From contig NZ_JAXOUF010000003.1 of NCBI RefSeq assembly GCF_034424805.1, forward strand, positions 434,001 through 498,000: a DNA stretch of 64,000 bases, in the 5' to 3' direction. Positions 16,057-25,134 of this stretch are shown here, one piece after another (position 1 is the stretch's first letter; each line of letters begins with the position of its first letter). Under the pieces are notes generated by a model. The model saw nothing but the letters and a program-made list of their open reading frames with translations. It was not told the origin of the DNA and searched no databases. A program made the translations under genes and the position numbers. Source of the stretch: Labrys sedimenti (GTDB lineage: Bacteria > Pseudomonadota > Alphaproteobacteria > Rhizobiales > Labraceae).

Positions 16057-19000
16057 TTGCTTTCGGAACTGTGCATCCGCCGCCCGGTCATGACCATCCT
16101 GTTGATGGTCTCCTTCATTGCGGCCGGCTGGTTCGGCTACCGGCAATTGCCGGTGGCGGCCGTGCCGCGCGTCGACTTCCCGACCATTTCGGTGACCGCC
16201 ACCCTGCCGGGCGCGAGCCCCGAAACCATGGCTTCCTCGGTGGCCGCCATTCTCGAGAAGCAATTCTCGGCGATCTCCGGCATCTCGACGATGTCGTCGA
16301 CCTCCTATCTGGGCTCGACGCAGATCGTGCTGCAGTTCGATCTCAACCGCAATGTCGACGGTGCGGCGCTGGACGTGCAGGCGGCAATCGCGACGGCACA
16401 GCGCCAACTGCCCAACGAGATGACGACGCCGCCGAGCTTCAGGAAGGTCAACCCGGCCGACCAGCCGGTGATCTTCATGGCGCTGACCTCTGACCAGGCC
16501 CGCACATCGGATATCGACCGCTTCGCCCAGTCCAACATCCAGCCGCTGCTGGCAACCCTGCCGGGCGTTGCCCAGGTCAATATCTGGGGTTCGCAGCAAT
16601 ACGCCGTGCGGGTCGAGGCGGACCTCGACCAGCTCACCGCGCGTGGCCTCACCCTCGACGATTTGCAAAAGGCCGTCGCCGCTGCCAATTCCAACACGCC
16701 GGTCGGTTCGACCAGCAATAACGGCCGCAACCTCATCCTCGATGCCACCGGCCCGATCCGCTACGCCAAGGGCTATATGCCGATCGTGGTGTCGTCCAGG
16801 AATGGCGCCCCTGTGCTGCTGCAGGATGTGGCGCGGGCGGTCGACAGCGTCGAGAACGACAAGACTGCGGCCTGGCGTAACGCGACCCGCGGCATCATCA
16901 TCGCCATCCAGCGCCAGCCCGACGCCAACACGGTCGCCGTGGTCGACGCGGTCAAGAACACCCTGCCCAAGATCCGCGAGAGCCTGCCTGTGGGCGTCAG
17001 CCTCGACATGCTGCTGGACCGCTCCGTGCCGATCCGCGCCGCGGTTGAGGATGTCGAGTTCACGCTGGGCCTGTCGATCCTGCTGGTCATCATGGTGATC
17101 TACTTCTTCCTGCGCAGTGCGCGGGCCACCTTGATTCCGGCCATCGCCCTGCCGATCTCGCTGATCGGCACCTTCGCGGGCATGTATGTGCTCGGTTTTT
17201 CGATCGACAACATCTCGCTGCTCGCCTTGACGCTGTGCGTCGGCTTCGTGGTCGACGACGCCATCGTCATGCTGGAGAACATCGTCCGCCACGTCGAACT
17301 GGGGCAGAAACCCTTTGCCGCGGCCCTGATCGGCTCGCGCGAAGTCGGCTTCACCATCCTGGCCATGACGTTGTCGTTGATCGCCGTGTTCATCCCGGTG
17401 ATCTTCATGGGCGGCATCGTCGGGCGGATGTTCTCCGAATTCGGCTATGTGATGGCCATCGCCATCCTGATCTCGGGCGTGGTCTCGCTGACGCTGACGC
17501 CGATGCTGTGCTCGCGCCTGATCAAGGAGCATGCAGAGGAAAAGCGCCCGGGGCTGCTGCTGCGCCTGTTCGAGGCCGGTTTCAACTGGCTGACCAGGGG
17601 CTATGCCCTCACGGTGCGCTGGGCCGTCAATTCGCCCGGCTTCATGCTCACCGTCACGGCGGCGACCTTCGTCGTCACCGCCATCCTCTTCGTCAACATC
17701 CCCAAGGGCTTCTTCCCTCAGGAGGACATGGGCTTCGTTTCCGTCTCGACGGTGGGACCCGACGACGTCTCCTTCGAGGCCATGATGGCGCGCCAGCAGG
17801 CCGTCGTCACCGAATTGCGCAAGGATCCCGACGTCATCTCCATCCTGTCGAGCATCGGTGGCGGGGCGACCAGCCAGATCAGCTCCGGCTCCATGAACAT
17901 CCAGCTGCGCGACAAGCCGGCCCGCACGGACCCGATCGACGTGGTGATCAAGCGCCTCTCCCAGGAAGCGGCGAAGGTGCCAGGCATCAACACCTATTTC
18001 CAGGCGGTGCAGTCGATCAATATCGGCGCCACCCGCTCGCGCAGCCAGTACCAATACGCGCTGATGTCGCCCGACGTCGACGAGCTCAGGGCCAATGCCC
18101 AGAAGCTGCAGGCGCGCATGGCCCAGATTCCGGGCATCACCGGCGTCAATTCCGACCTGCAGATCAAGGCGCGCGATGCCGTCGTCTCGATCGATCGCGA
18201 CAATGCCGCCAAGCTCGGCGTCACCGTCGACCAGATCCGCTCCGCGCTCTACTCGGCCTATGGCACCAGCCAGGTCTCGACCATCTATGCGCCGGAGAAT
18301 ACCTATGAAGTGATCCTGGAGGCGAGCCAGGCCTATAGCTCGCCGCAGGACCTGATGCGCAAGCTCAATGTGCGCTCGAGCTCGGGGGTGCTGATCCCGC
18401 TCGACAGCGTGGCGCGAGTCGAGCAAAAGCCGTCGGCCGTCTCGCTCTCCCATATCGGCCAGCTGCCTTCGGTGACGATTTCCTTCAACCTCCAGCCCGG
18501 CGTCGCACTCAGCCAGGCGGTGGACGCCATCCAGCAGGCGACGGCGGAGCTCGACATTCCCAAGACGATCTCCACGCAATTCCAGGGCACGGCGCAGCAG
18601 TTCCAGGATTCCCTGGCCAGCATGCCGCTGCTGCTCTTCGCCGCGGTGCTGGTGGTCTATATCCTGCTCGGCATTCTTTATGAGAGCTTCATCCACCCGA
18701 TCACCATCCTGTCGGGCCTGCCGACGGCCGGCATTGGGGCTCTTTTGACCCTGCAGATGTTCTCGATGGACCTGTCGATCATCGCCATGATCGGCCTGAT
18801 CATGCTGATCGGCATCGTCAAGAAGAACGCCATCATGATGGTGGACTTCGCCGTGCAGCGCCGCTCGGCGGGCCTTTCCGCCAAGGAGGCCATCGTGGAG
18901 GCGGCGGTGTTGCGCTTCCGCCCGATCATGATGACCTCGCTCGCCGCCATCCTCGGCGCGCTGCCGATCGCCCTCGGCCATGGCGCCGGTGCCGAGCTGC

Positions 19001-19251
19001 GCCGGCCGCTCGGCGTCACCGTGGTCGGTGGCCTGATCGTGTCGCAGATGCTCACCCTCTACATCACGCCGGTGGTCTATCTCGCCCTCGACCGTGTCGC
19101 GGGCTGGTTCACCCGCAAGCCGGAAGACCTGCCGGCGCGCACCGACGACGTCCTGCCCGAACCCGAGCAGCACGACGTCAGGCCGTCCGCGCCGGGCGAG
19201 CCGGCCATCGCCGCGGAGAAGAAGCCCGGCCTGATGACCGCGGCGGAGTAA
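16057..19251 (+). CDS. RND family efflux permease (MdtB/MdtC-like)
   Basis: 1064 residues. Translation most likely starts at a TTG codon at 16057, with GGGAG suitably placed upstream; the N-terminus LSELCIRRPVMTILLM matches the family start exactly. Twelve membrane segments in two halves flank two large periplasmic domains. The proton-relay acidic pair is in helix 4 (GFVVDDAIVMLENIVRH), and helix 10-11 has GIVKKNAIMMVDFA. It is co-transcribed with the adaptor 17 bp upstream. Likely substrates are hydrophobic drugs, bile-salt-like compounds or plant phenolics. A perfect 29-bp inverted repeat directly after the stop probably ends the unit. Confidence 0.96.
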   Translation: MLSELCIRRPVMTILLMVSFIAAGWFGYRQLPVAAVPRVDFPTISVTATLPGASPETMASSVAAILEKQFSAISGISTMSSTSYLGSTQIVLQFDLNRNVDGAALDVQAAIATAQRQLPNEMTTPPSFRKVNPADQPVIFMALTSDQARTSDIDRFAQSNIQPLLATLPGVAQVNIWGSQQYAVRVEADLDQLTARGLTLDDLQKAVAAANSNTPVGSTSNNGRNLILDATGPIRYAKGYMPIVVSSRNGAPVLLQDVARAVDSVENDKTAAWRNATRGIIIAIQRQPDANTVAVVDAVKNTLPKIRESLPVGVSLDMLLDRSVPIRAAVEDVEFTLGLSILLVIMVIYFFLRSARATLIPAIALPISLIGTFAGMYVLGFSIDNISLLALTLCVGFVVDDAIVMLENIVRHVELGQKPFAAALIGSREVGFTILAMTLSLIAVFIPVIFMGGIVGRMFSEFGYVMAIAILISGVVSLTLTPMLCSRLIKEHAEEKRPGLLLRLFEAGFNWLTRGYALTVRWAVNSPGFMLTVTAATFVVTAILFVNIPKGFFPQEDMGFVSVSTVGPDDVSFEAMMARQQAVVTELRKDPDVISILSSIGGGATSQISSGSMNIQLRDKPARTDPIDVVIKRLSQEAAKVPGINTYFQAVQSINIGATRSRSQYQYALMSPDVDELRANAQKLQARMAQIPGITGVNSDLQIKARDAVVSIDRDNAAKLGVTVDQIRSALYSAYGTSQVSTIYAPENTYEVILEASQAYSSPQDLMRKLNVRSSSGVLIPLDSVARVEQKPSAVSLSHIGQLPSVTISFNLQPGVALSQAVDAIQQATAELDIPKTISTQFQGTAQQFQDSLASMPLLLFAAVLVVYILLGILYESFIHPITILSGLPTAGIGALLTLQMFSMDLSIIAMIGLIMLIGIVKKNAIMMVDFAVQRRSAGLSAKEAIVEAAVLRFRPIMMTSLAAILGALPIALGHGAGAELRRPLGVTVVGGLIVSQMLTLYITPVVYLALDRVAGWFTRKPEDLPARTDDVLPEPEQHDVRPSAPGEPAIAAEKKPGLMTAAE

Positions 19252-19256
19252 CCCCT

Positions 19257-19337
19257 CGGGTGCGCGGACGTCCCGTCCGCTCTTCGGAGCACTGCACCTA
19301 AATGTAAGGAAGAGCGGACGGGACGTCCGCGCACCCG
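19257..19337. repeat. Perfect 29-bp inverted repeat (possible terminator)
   Basis: The arms 19257-19285 and 19309-19337 are exact reverse complements (arm begins CGGGTGCGCGGACGTCCCGT) around a 23-bp loop. There is no T run. The core ACGTCCCGTCCGCT recurs in the spacer at 61389-61402, so it belongs to a dispersed family rather than being only a local terminator. Confidence 0.85.
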
Positions 19338-19405
19338 GAAGGCCTCATTTGCCCTCCGGCCGCTCTTTCGCTTATGAAGGCTCCGATTTTTCCGGATGCT
19401 TCTCC

Positions 19406-20173
19406 ATGCGCCTCAAGGCGATCTGCCGTATTGCCGCCGTCGCCCTGCTGGCCATGCCCCTGATCCCGCTGCAATGGCTGGCGGTGAGGCGGGACTGGGC
19501 ATTGGCCCGCCGCCTGCCAGTATTCTTCCACCGCAGCGTGCTCGCCATCATCGGCGTCCGGGTTGCCGTCAACGGCACCCAGGCCCGGCAACGGCCTCTG
19601 CTCATCGTCGCTAACCATGTTTCCTGGCTCGACATCGTGGTGCTGGGCGCCCTGGCGCCCTTGTCCTTCATCGCCAAGAGCGAGGTGCGCGGCTGGCCGG
19701 TGATCGGCCTGTTCGCGAGGCTGCAGCGCTCGGTCTTCATCGAGCGCGAACGCCGCCACAAGACCGGCCATGCCACCGCTGCCATCGGCGCCAGGCTGAA
19801 GGCCGGCGATGCCATGGTGCTGTTCGGCGAGGGCACCACCGGGGACGGCGTACATGTCCTGCCCTTCCGTTCCGCCCTGGTGGGAGCCGCGCGCGAGGCG
19901 CTCGACGGCGGCGAGGCGGCCGCCTATGTCCAGCCGCTGGCCTTGCGCTATGCCAAGCGCGGAGGGCTGCCGATCGGCCGAGGCGCCATGAAGGAGGTCG
20001 CCTGGATCGGCGACATGGATCTGGCGCCGCATCTCGTCGGCATTCTCTCAGGCCCGCCGATCGATGCGGTGGTGAGCTGGGGCGAGGTCCTGGCCTGCGA
20101 TGCCGCCACCGACCGCAAGACCCTGACCCGCCAGCTCGAAGCCGATGTGCGCAGACTGGTACGGGCGGGCTGA
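19406..20173 (+). CDS. 1-acyl-sn-glycerol-3-phosphate acyltransferase family protein (PlsC-like)
   Basis: 255 residues from the ATG at 19406. An N-terminal hydrophobic segment (AAVALLAMPLIPLQWLAV) anchors it in the inner membrane. The acyltransferase motifs are clear: NHVSWLD (H-x4-D catalytic pair), a SEVRGWPVIG block, and FGEGTT (the EGT substrate motif). It should transfer an acyl chain to a lysophospholipid or a related acceptor such as lyso-ornithine lipid; rhizobial OlsA belongs to this family, but no olsB-like gene is next to it. The gene converges with the M50-TPR gene only 9 bp away. Confidence 0.85.
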   Translation: MRLKAICRIAAVALLAMPLIPLQWLAVRRDWALARRLPVFFHRSVLAIIGVRVAVNGTQARQRPLLIVANHVSWLDIVVLGALAPLSFIAKSEVRGWPVIGLFARLQRSVFIERERRHKTGHATAAIGARLKAGDAMVLFGEGTTGDGVHVLPFRSALVGAAREALDGGEAAAYVQPLALRYAKRGGLPIGRGAMKEVAWIGDMDLAPHLVGILSGPPIDAVVSWGEVLACDAATDRKTLTRQLEADVRRLVRAG

Positions 20174-20182
20174 GGTGTTCCT

Positions 20183-21262
20183 TCACGCCTGCAGGGCAGG
20201 GGGAGGCGGATAGCCGAGTTCGGAGGCGATGAACGTCGCCAGTTTGGGGATATGAGGATTGCCTTTGGCCGCCCGGCCATAGAGCTTCAAAGCCTCTTCG
20301 TAATTTTGATGGGCCTGCCACGGGTTCCGGCGGGCGTGACGAACACGCGCCAGAAACAGGTTGTTCAGGAAACAGTTGAAAGCGTCGGAGCTATCGGCCT
20401 GTTCCAGCAACTCCTCGGCCTCGTCATAGCGTCCGAGCAGACACAGGGCGGCGCCTCGCGTTCCCCTTAACGTCGGGATGTCGGGGCCGAGAGAGGCCGC
20501 CAGAGCCGTCCAGCGATCCAGCGGCGCTGCCAGACCAGGGTGCCAATAATAAAGGGCGCGGGTGGCCAGATGATCGAGGATCAGCAACGCCTCGGCTGTC
20601 TGGGGGTGCAACTCCAATTCACTCTCGAGCGATGCGATCAGATCCCCCCGCAACATTTCGCCGGTATCAATATCGAGCAAGGCCGCGATTCGACCGGATT
20701 GGCGGGTGGGTTCGGGAAGGGCTCCCAGGCCGTTCCAATATAAGCGTAACTTTTGTCGATAGACTTCCCAATATTGCAAATACTCTCGATGATCAGCCTG
20801 TAGAACATGGCTCATGTGGTGAATATCGTTCGTCGTATTGGTCCGCGGAGTGAGATTGCCAAGGATCAGGCCTGCCTGAGTGACCATCATGATCACCGCT
20901 ATCCAGGCGATACTATCGGGCAGGACGTTGCTGGCATAAAGCCAAATGGCGAATGCAAAGAGACTGAGGTCCATCAACGGCCCGGCAGCGGCGAAGAGAA
21001 AATTCGCGGCCTTGCTAGGGTGAATTGTGTAATAAGGATAAACTATACCGCAATCGATCGATGCTCCGACCCACAACGTGGTCTTTCCTAGGCGTTTGCG
21101 AAACAGTTCCCTGCCTCTGCCAAATCGAATTTCTCTGATTTGTATTCCGAAGATTCGCCCCATGATCGCATGAGCGATTTCATGCAACGCGACACCGATC
21201 GCTAATGCAACGGGTACGACCAGAGGAAGCAACACGACGAATAAAACCGGTGACAAGCGCAA
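20183..21262 (-). CDS. M50-type membrane metalloprotease with TPR-like C-terminal domain
   Basis: 359 residues. A hydrophobic N-terminus contains the zinc site HEIAH (H27, H31) within a membrane segment, as in site-2 proteases. A second intramembrane stretch, NFLFAAAGPLMDL, is followed by LGNLTPRTNTTND at 135-146; D146 is the plausible third zinc ligand, in place of the usual LDG motif. From about residue 165 the protein is soluble and helical with TPR-like pairs (LCLLGRYDEAEELLEQAD, NYEEALKLYGRAAKGNP). The protease half is coded in noticeably more AT-rich DNA than its neighbours, suggesting acquisition. The substrate is unknown. There is no signal peptide other than the membrane helix. Confidence 0.65.
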   Translation of the reverse strand: MRLSPVLFVVLLPLVVPVALAIGVALHEIAHAIMGRIFGIQIREIRFGRGRELFRKRLGKTTLWVGASIDCGIVYPYYTIHPSKAANFLFAAAGPLMDLSLFAFAIWLYASNVLPDSIAWIAVIMMVTQAGLILGNLTPRTNTTNDIHHMSHVLQADHREYLQYWEVYRQKLRLYWNGLGALPEPTRQSGRIAALLDIDTGEMLRGDLIASLESELELHPQTAEALLILDHLATRALYYWHPGLAAPLDRWTALAASLGPDIPTLRGTRGAALCLLGRYDEAEELLEQADSSDAFNCFLNNLFLARVRHARRNPWQAHQNYEEALKLYGRAAKGNPHIPKLATFIASELGYPPPPALQA

Positions 21263-21408
21263 ACCTCCGGAGGGCCAACACTCGACTATTCAGCGTAGCG
21301 GAAGGAGCATCAAGGAATATTTGTTTCTGTTTGTTGATAACACCTGCGCGGTGCGACGCGATCCGCAACGGCGTGGAATTTTGAAGACCACAAAACGCGG
21401 CATGTTTT

Positions 21409-21954
21409 TCACTGTGCGGTAGGTGTTCCAACATGGATGGCGCGAACAAAAGCCGCCAGGGCCGTTCTTATGGCTGCGGCGATCTCGGGATCGCCGGCCA
21501 TGCCGACGGCATCCAGCCGGGTCGCCAGCAAGGGCAGGGTGATCGAGGCTTCCTCGACGATGCGGGCGGACATCGTGGTCAGCACCAGGCGCAGGGCCGC
21601 CTGCGCGTCGCCGGCGCGCGGCGAGGCGTTGAAGAGGGCGACCGGCTTGCCCGGGAATTCGAAGCTGCCGACCAGCCAGTCGAGCGCGTTCTTGAAGGAA
21701 CCGGGAATGCCGCGGGCATATTCGGGGCAGGATATGAGGAGGCCATCGACGACACCGACCCGGTGTCGCAGGGCCATGACGGTCTCGGGCGGATTGTCGT
21801 CATCGAGATCCGGATTGAAATGCGGCAAGGTGCCGATGCCCTGATAGGGTTCGATCTGCATGCCGGCCGGTGCCAGCAATCCCGCGGCTTCAAGCAGCAC
21901 GGTGTTCGACGAGCCGAGGCGGAGGCTGCCGGAGAGCGCGAGAAGTGTGATCAT
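21409..21954 (-). CDS. NADPH-dependent FMN reductase
   Basis: 181 residues of the flavodoxin-like FMN reductase family. The phosphate-binding loop reads ALSGSLRLGSSN at the N-terminus. The conserved SCPEYARGIPGSFKNALDWL block (about 74-93) holds the flavin ring region. It reduces FMN or quinone-like acceptors with NAD(P)H in the cytoplasm. It could supply reduced flavin to flavin monooxygenases such as those at 46-49 kb, but it is not linked to them. It appears to be a single gene. Confidence 0.88.
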   Translation of the reverse strand: MITLLALSGSLRLGSSNTVLLEAAGLLAPAGMQIEPYQGIGTLPHFNPDLDDDNPPETVMALRHRVGVVDGLLISCPEYARGIPGSFKNALDWLVGSFEFPGKPVALFNASPRAGDAQAALRLVLTTMSARIVEEASITLPLLATRLDAVGMAGDPEIAAAIRTALAAFVRAIHVGTPTAQ

Positions 21955-22181
21955 TGGCGAATCCGCGGCGGTTCCGAATACCTACTCTTACCAATGGCTG
22001 GACGGGCGGCAAGCACACGCGCAAGTGACCGGATGTTGACGAGATAGACGGCTGACATCCGCGCGCATGAGGCGTATTGTCGCGGATCTACAGGTCGCGC
22101 TCGTCGTGGCTGTTTCGGCGTCGGCACCCCGCCCGGCGTTCCACTTCGGTCGCGGCCTTCATTCCTTTCGGGAGTAGGACC

Positions 22182-23042
22182 ATGACGATCAGAAATCCCG
22201 TCGAATGGGGTATCGATGCCGTCCGCGGTGCCGCCAATGGCGTGGGCGCGCTCGGCACCACCCTGCATCGCCCCGCCGCCCAGTTCGAAACCTCGGCTCC
22301 CATCGTCCGCCGGATCGGCTTTGCCGATCTGCGCGAGGTCCTGGCCAAGGGTTTCCAGGATTTCGGCGCCTATCGCACCGACGTCATCTTCATCGGCCTG
22401 ATCTATCCGCTCGCCGGGCTGGTCCTGGCCCAGTTCGCCTTCGGCAACGGCATGCTGCCGATGCTTTTCCCGCTGGTATCGGGCTTTGCGCTGGTTGGCC
22501 CGGTTGCCGCGATCGGCCTTTATGAAATGAGCCGCCGCCGCGAGCAGGGCCTCGAGGCCACCTGGGCGCATACGCTCGACGTGGCCCGCTCGCCCAATTT
22601 CGGTGCCATCCTCGGGCTCAGCCTGATCCTGGCGGCGATCTTCGCGCTCTGGCTCGGTGTCGCCGCGTTGATCTATCGCTATACGCTCGGCCCGGCCCTG
22701 CCGGTCTCGGTCGCCGCCTTCGTCTCGGATGTCTTCACCACGCCGGCCGGCTGGGCGATGATCGTGCTCGGCGTCGGAGCGGGGTTCCTGTTCGCCCTGG
22801 CGGTGCTGGCGATCAGCGTGGTGTCGTTCCCCATGCTGCTCGACCGCAAGGTGAGGATCGGCACCGCCGTCGGGACCTCGGTGGATGTGGTGCGCGCCAA
22901 TCCCGGCCCGATGCTGGCCTGGGGCTTCATCGTCGCCTGCGCTCTGGTGCTCGGCTCGCTGCCCGCGCTGCTCGGCCTGATCGTGGCCATGCCGGTGCTC
23001 GGCCATGCGACCTGGCACCTCTACCGCCGCGCGGTGGGTTAG
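22182..23042 (+). CDS. DUF2189 family integral membrane protein
   Basis: 286 residues from the ATG at 22182, which has GGGAGTAGG upstream. A soluble N-terminus of about 65 residues is followed by about six membrane segments (for example DVIFIGLIYPLAGLVLAQFA, LILAAIFALWLGVAALIY, IVACALVLGSLPALLGLIVA). The stretch RRIGFADLREVLAKGFQDF and the C-terminal GHATWHLYRR are typical of DUF2189, a proteobacterial family sometimes linked to cytochrome oxidase subunit I because of similar helices. No function is established. A GC hairpin follows the stop. Confidence 0.8.
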   Translation: MTIRNPVEWGIDAVRGAANGVGALGTTLHRPAAQFETSAPIVRRIGFADLREVLAKGFQDFGAYRTDVIFIGLIYPLAGLVLAQFAFGNGMLPMLFPLVSGFALVGPVAAIGLYEMSRRREQGLEATWAHTLDVARSPNFGAILGLSLILAAIFALWLGVAALIYRYTLGPALPVSVAAFVSDVFTTPAGWAMIVLGVGAGFLFALAVLAISVVSFPMLLDRKVRIGTAVGTSVDVVRANPGPMLAWGFIVACALVLGSLPALLGLIVAMPVLGHATWHLYRRAVG

Positions 23043-23060
23043 AAGGCGCTCGATCTTGTC

Positions 23061-23083
23061 CTGCCCGGGCCTGTCCCGGGCAG
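23061..23083. terminator. GC-rich hairpin between convergent genes
   Basis: CTGCCCGGG-N5-CCCGGGCAG is a perfect 9-bp stem located between the DUF2189 gene and the convergent anti-sigma gene. It lacks a strong T run, so it is only a probable bidirectional terminator. Confidence 0.5.
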
Positions 23084-23120
23084 CCCGTGCCGGCGTTTTC
23101 GCGATCCTGAAGGGCAGCCG

Positions 23121-23909
23121 TCACTTCAATGTCGCTTCGGCGAAATCCTGCTGGAATTGCTTCAGTTCCGGCTCGTTCAGGTCGGAGACCGCCCAGAAGT
23201 TCAGCCCTGCCTGGCTCCAGTTCAAGAGGCTATAGCCTTCGCGTTCGCCGGCGGGGGCAGAAGGCCCCGAGGCAGGCCAGATGAAGAGGTTGATGACATG
23301 GCCGCTGCGCCGGTAGATCAGCGCGGCGACCACACGTCCCTTGAGATAGTCCACACGCCCGCCGACCAGCGGGAAGCCTCGCGCCTTGAGATCCACCACC
23401 GGCGGCGAGAAGTCGATCTTGCCGTTGAACCAGGGCTTGACGGTGTGCTGGTCGGAGGTTGCGACGTCGGTCAGGTGACTGGCGAGCAAAGAGTGGACAT
23501 GGCTGGAAATCAGTTCGTCCTCCAGCGAGGAACCGGGCTCGGGCCGCGTCGTCACGAACAGTACGCAGGCTGCCAGGACGGCCAGCGATGGCAGCAGGCT
23601 CCAGCGCGTGAAACGGTCGGCGAGCAGGCGCCAGTCGAGGCCGGCGAGCGTGGAAGTCCGGGAAGCGCCGGCTTCGCGGCGCAGGGCCGCCGCCACCCGG
23701 CCATGCAAGGCCGCGGAGGCCGGCCAGCGCACGCCGTCCTGGCTGATCATCGCCCGGATCGCCTCGATCTCGGCAAGCCGCGTGGTGCAGTCGGGGCAGC
23801 CGGCCAGATGCTCCTCCACCCGCAGGGCATTGGCGGCGTCGAGTTCGCCATCGGCATAGAGCTGCAGCAGCCTATCCCAGTCCTGATGGGGTGTCTCGGC
23901 CATGCTCAT
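23121..23909 (-). CDS. Anti-sigma factor with zinc finger, membrane-anchored
   Basis: 262 residues. The N-terminal anti-sigma domain carries the zinc motif EEHLAGCPDC (H-x3-C-x2-C) around residues 31-40. One membrane segment lies near the middle (LLPSLAVLAACVLFVTT), leaving a C-terminal domain of about 125 residues in the periplasm. Its ATG overlaps the stop of the sigma gene (ATGA), the usual arrangement for an ECF sigma and its partner. It likely holds the sigma factor at the membrane until an envelope or oxidative signal arrives. The signal cannot be inferred from sequence. Confidence 0.9.
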   Translation of the reverse strand: MSMAETPHQDWDRLLQLYADGELDAANALRVEEHLAGCPDCTTRLAEIEAIRAMISQDGVRWPASAALHGRVAAALRREAGASRTSTLAGLDWRLLADRFTRWSLLPSLAVLAACVLFVTTRPEPGSSLEDELISSHVHSLLASHLTDVATSDQHTVKPWFNGKIDFSPPVVDLKARGFPLVGGRVDYLKGRVVAALIYRRSGHVINLFIWPASGPSAPAGEREGYSLLNWSQAGLNFWAVSDLNEPELKQFQQDFAEATLK

Positions 23910-24580
23910 GGCTCTCCTCCCGGCGTTGCCTGCCGGTTCTTCCAGGCCGCGGCGAACAGGGTGCGTGCGCGGGCGAGCCGCGACATCACCGTGCCCATGG
24001 GGGCCGCAATCGTTTCGGCGATCTCCCGATAGGAAAGCTCCTCCATTTCCCTGAGGACCAGGACCTCGCGGAAGGCCTCAGGCAGGCGCTCGAGAACCGC
24101 GCGGATCTCGCCCGCTTCGGCCTGCTGCAGCAAGGCGGCTTCCGGGCTCGCCTCGTCATGAGGCAGGTCGGTTCTCTCCTCCTCGCCTTCGCCGGCATCG
24201 AGCGGCTCTGTGCGGGGGCTGCGCTGGCGTGCCTGCCACCAGGAGCGATGGCAATTGCGCACGATGGTCAGGATCCAGGCGCGCGCGCTGCCGCCGCGAT
24301 AGTCGCCAAAGCCGCGAAAGGCGCGCAGGAAGGCCTCCTGCACGATGTCCTCTGCCGTGTCGGCGTCGCGGCAGAGATAGCGCGCCAGATTATGCGCCGC
24401 GTCGAGATGCGGCAGCATCACGGCCTGGAACCGGGCGAGCGTATCGGCGTTCCCCGCCGTCCGTGCGGAAGGCTGTCCGTCTGCGGCCATGGTCCAGATG
24501 CCATGCCACCATGCGGCCAGCCGGCGGATCGACGGCAACAGCCAGGGAATGTCGGGATTCGCGCCGGCATAGGCCGTCAT
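23906..24580 (-). CDS. ECF-type RNA polymerase sigma factor
   Basis: The sigma-2 region is clear: FQAVMLPHLDAAHNLARYL and DTAEDIVQEAFLRAFRGFGDYR (the -10 binding helix), then RAWILTIVRNCHRSWWQ. After an acidic linker comes sigma-4: ALERLPEAFREVLVLREME-like sequence and ELSYREIAETIAAPMGTVMSRLARARTLF. I place the start at the ATG 24580, which has GGAAGGA upstream; this leaves about 50 residues before the sigma-2 domain, more than usual, so the ATG at 24490 is an alternative. It directs transcription of a stress regulon together with its anti-sigma partner. Confidence 0.9.
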   Translation of the reverse strand: MTAYAGANPDIPWLLPSIRRLAAWWHGIWTMAADGQPSARTAGNADTLARFQAVMLPHLDAAHNLARYLCRDADTAEDIVQEAFLRAFRGFGDYRGGSARAWILTIVRNCHRSWWQARQRSPRTEPLDAGEGEEERTDLPHDEASPEAALLQQAEAGEIRAVLERLPEAFREVLVLREMEELSYREIAETIAAPMGTVMSRLARARTLFAAAWKNRQATPGGEP

Positions 24581-24614
24581 GGCTGCTCGTCCTTCCCGCA
24601 CAATCTTGGTTCGA

Positions 24615-24902
24615 TCAATGCGCAGCCCACCACATCGCGACCTTGCCGGTCACCGGCATCGGCCGAGAAAAGGAATAGCTGAAATCCCGGGCCTGCGTGA
24701 GGGCGAAATTGTCGGCGGCGGCTTGAAGAGGGCATCGTGTCCCGACCAGGGCGGGCAGGGACAACAGGGCCAGTTGCAGGACGAGCCGCGCCAGGGCAGG
24801 GCGATAGAGGCGGTTGGCCGGGGGTATCTCGAAAAGGCTCTCACGCCAGCGACGGCCGGCACCGCTCTCGCCCGGTGAAGGAGGTTCGTCGGAATGGATC
24901 AT
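24615..24902 (-). CDS. Possible small membrane protein upstream of the sigma gene
   Basis: A 95-residue frame on the strand of the sigma operon, with GGAG seven bases before its ATG and ending 34 bp before the sigma start. It has a positively charged N-terminal part, one hydrophobic segment (LARLVLQLALLSLPALVG) and a polar tail with no recognised domain. The location suggests the first gene of the sigma/anti-sigma operon. I recognise no family, and GC-rich shadow frames can look like this, so it is tentative. Confidence 0.35.
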   Translation of the reverse strand: MIHSDEPPSPGESGAGRRWRESLFEIPPANRLYRPALARLVLQLALLSLPALVGTRCPLQAAADNFALTQARDFSYSFSRPMPVTGKVAMWWAAH

Positions 24903-25134
24903 TTCGCGCTCCGGATAGGGAAGATGGCTGCCAGCAGCCCATGCCGATCCAGATCGCGGTGATCGCAGTTTTATTCCCGAGCGTTCGATTTTTTCCAGTG
25001 CGGCTTGCGATGGGCAGAAGGAGGCGGCGTAGGCGTGGCAAGCCGGTTTCCACCTAAGGGGCCGTCAGCCAAGAAACGCGTTGTCATGCCCTTTTTGCCA
25101 CCTGCAGTGGCGCTGGCGATGACGAGCGTCCGAT

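Noticed and set aside
15826..19173. A 1115-codon open frame antisense to the RND pump gene
   Set aside because: It is a shadow of the pump's coding sequence: composition is His/Asp/Arg-rich and unlike any protein family, whereas the plus strand encodes a complete RND permease.
25083..25123. Small GTCATGCC...GGCGATGAC element upstream of the plus-strand sequence near vapC
   Set aside because: The outer pairing is weak and only the inner GCCAC-N5-GTGGC stem is clear; too short to call a repeat.
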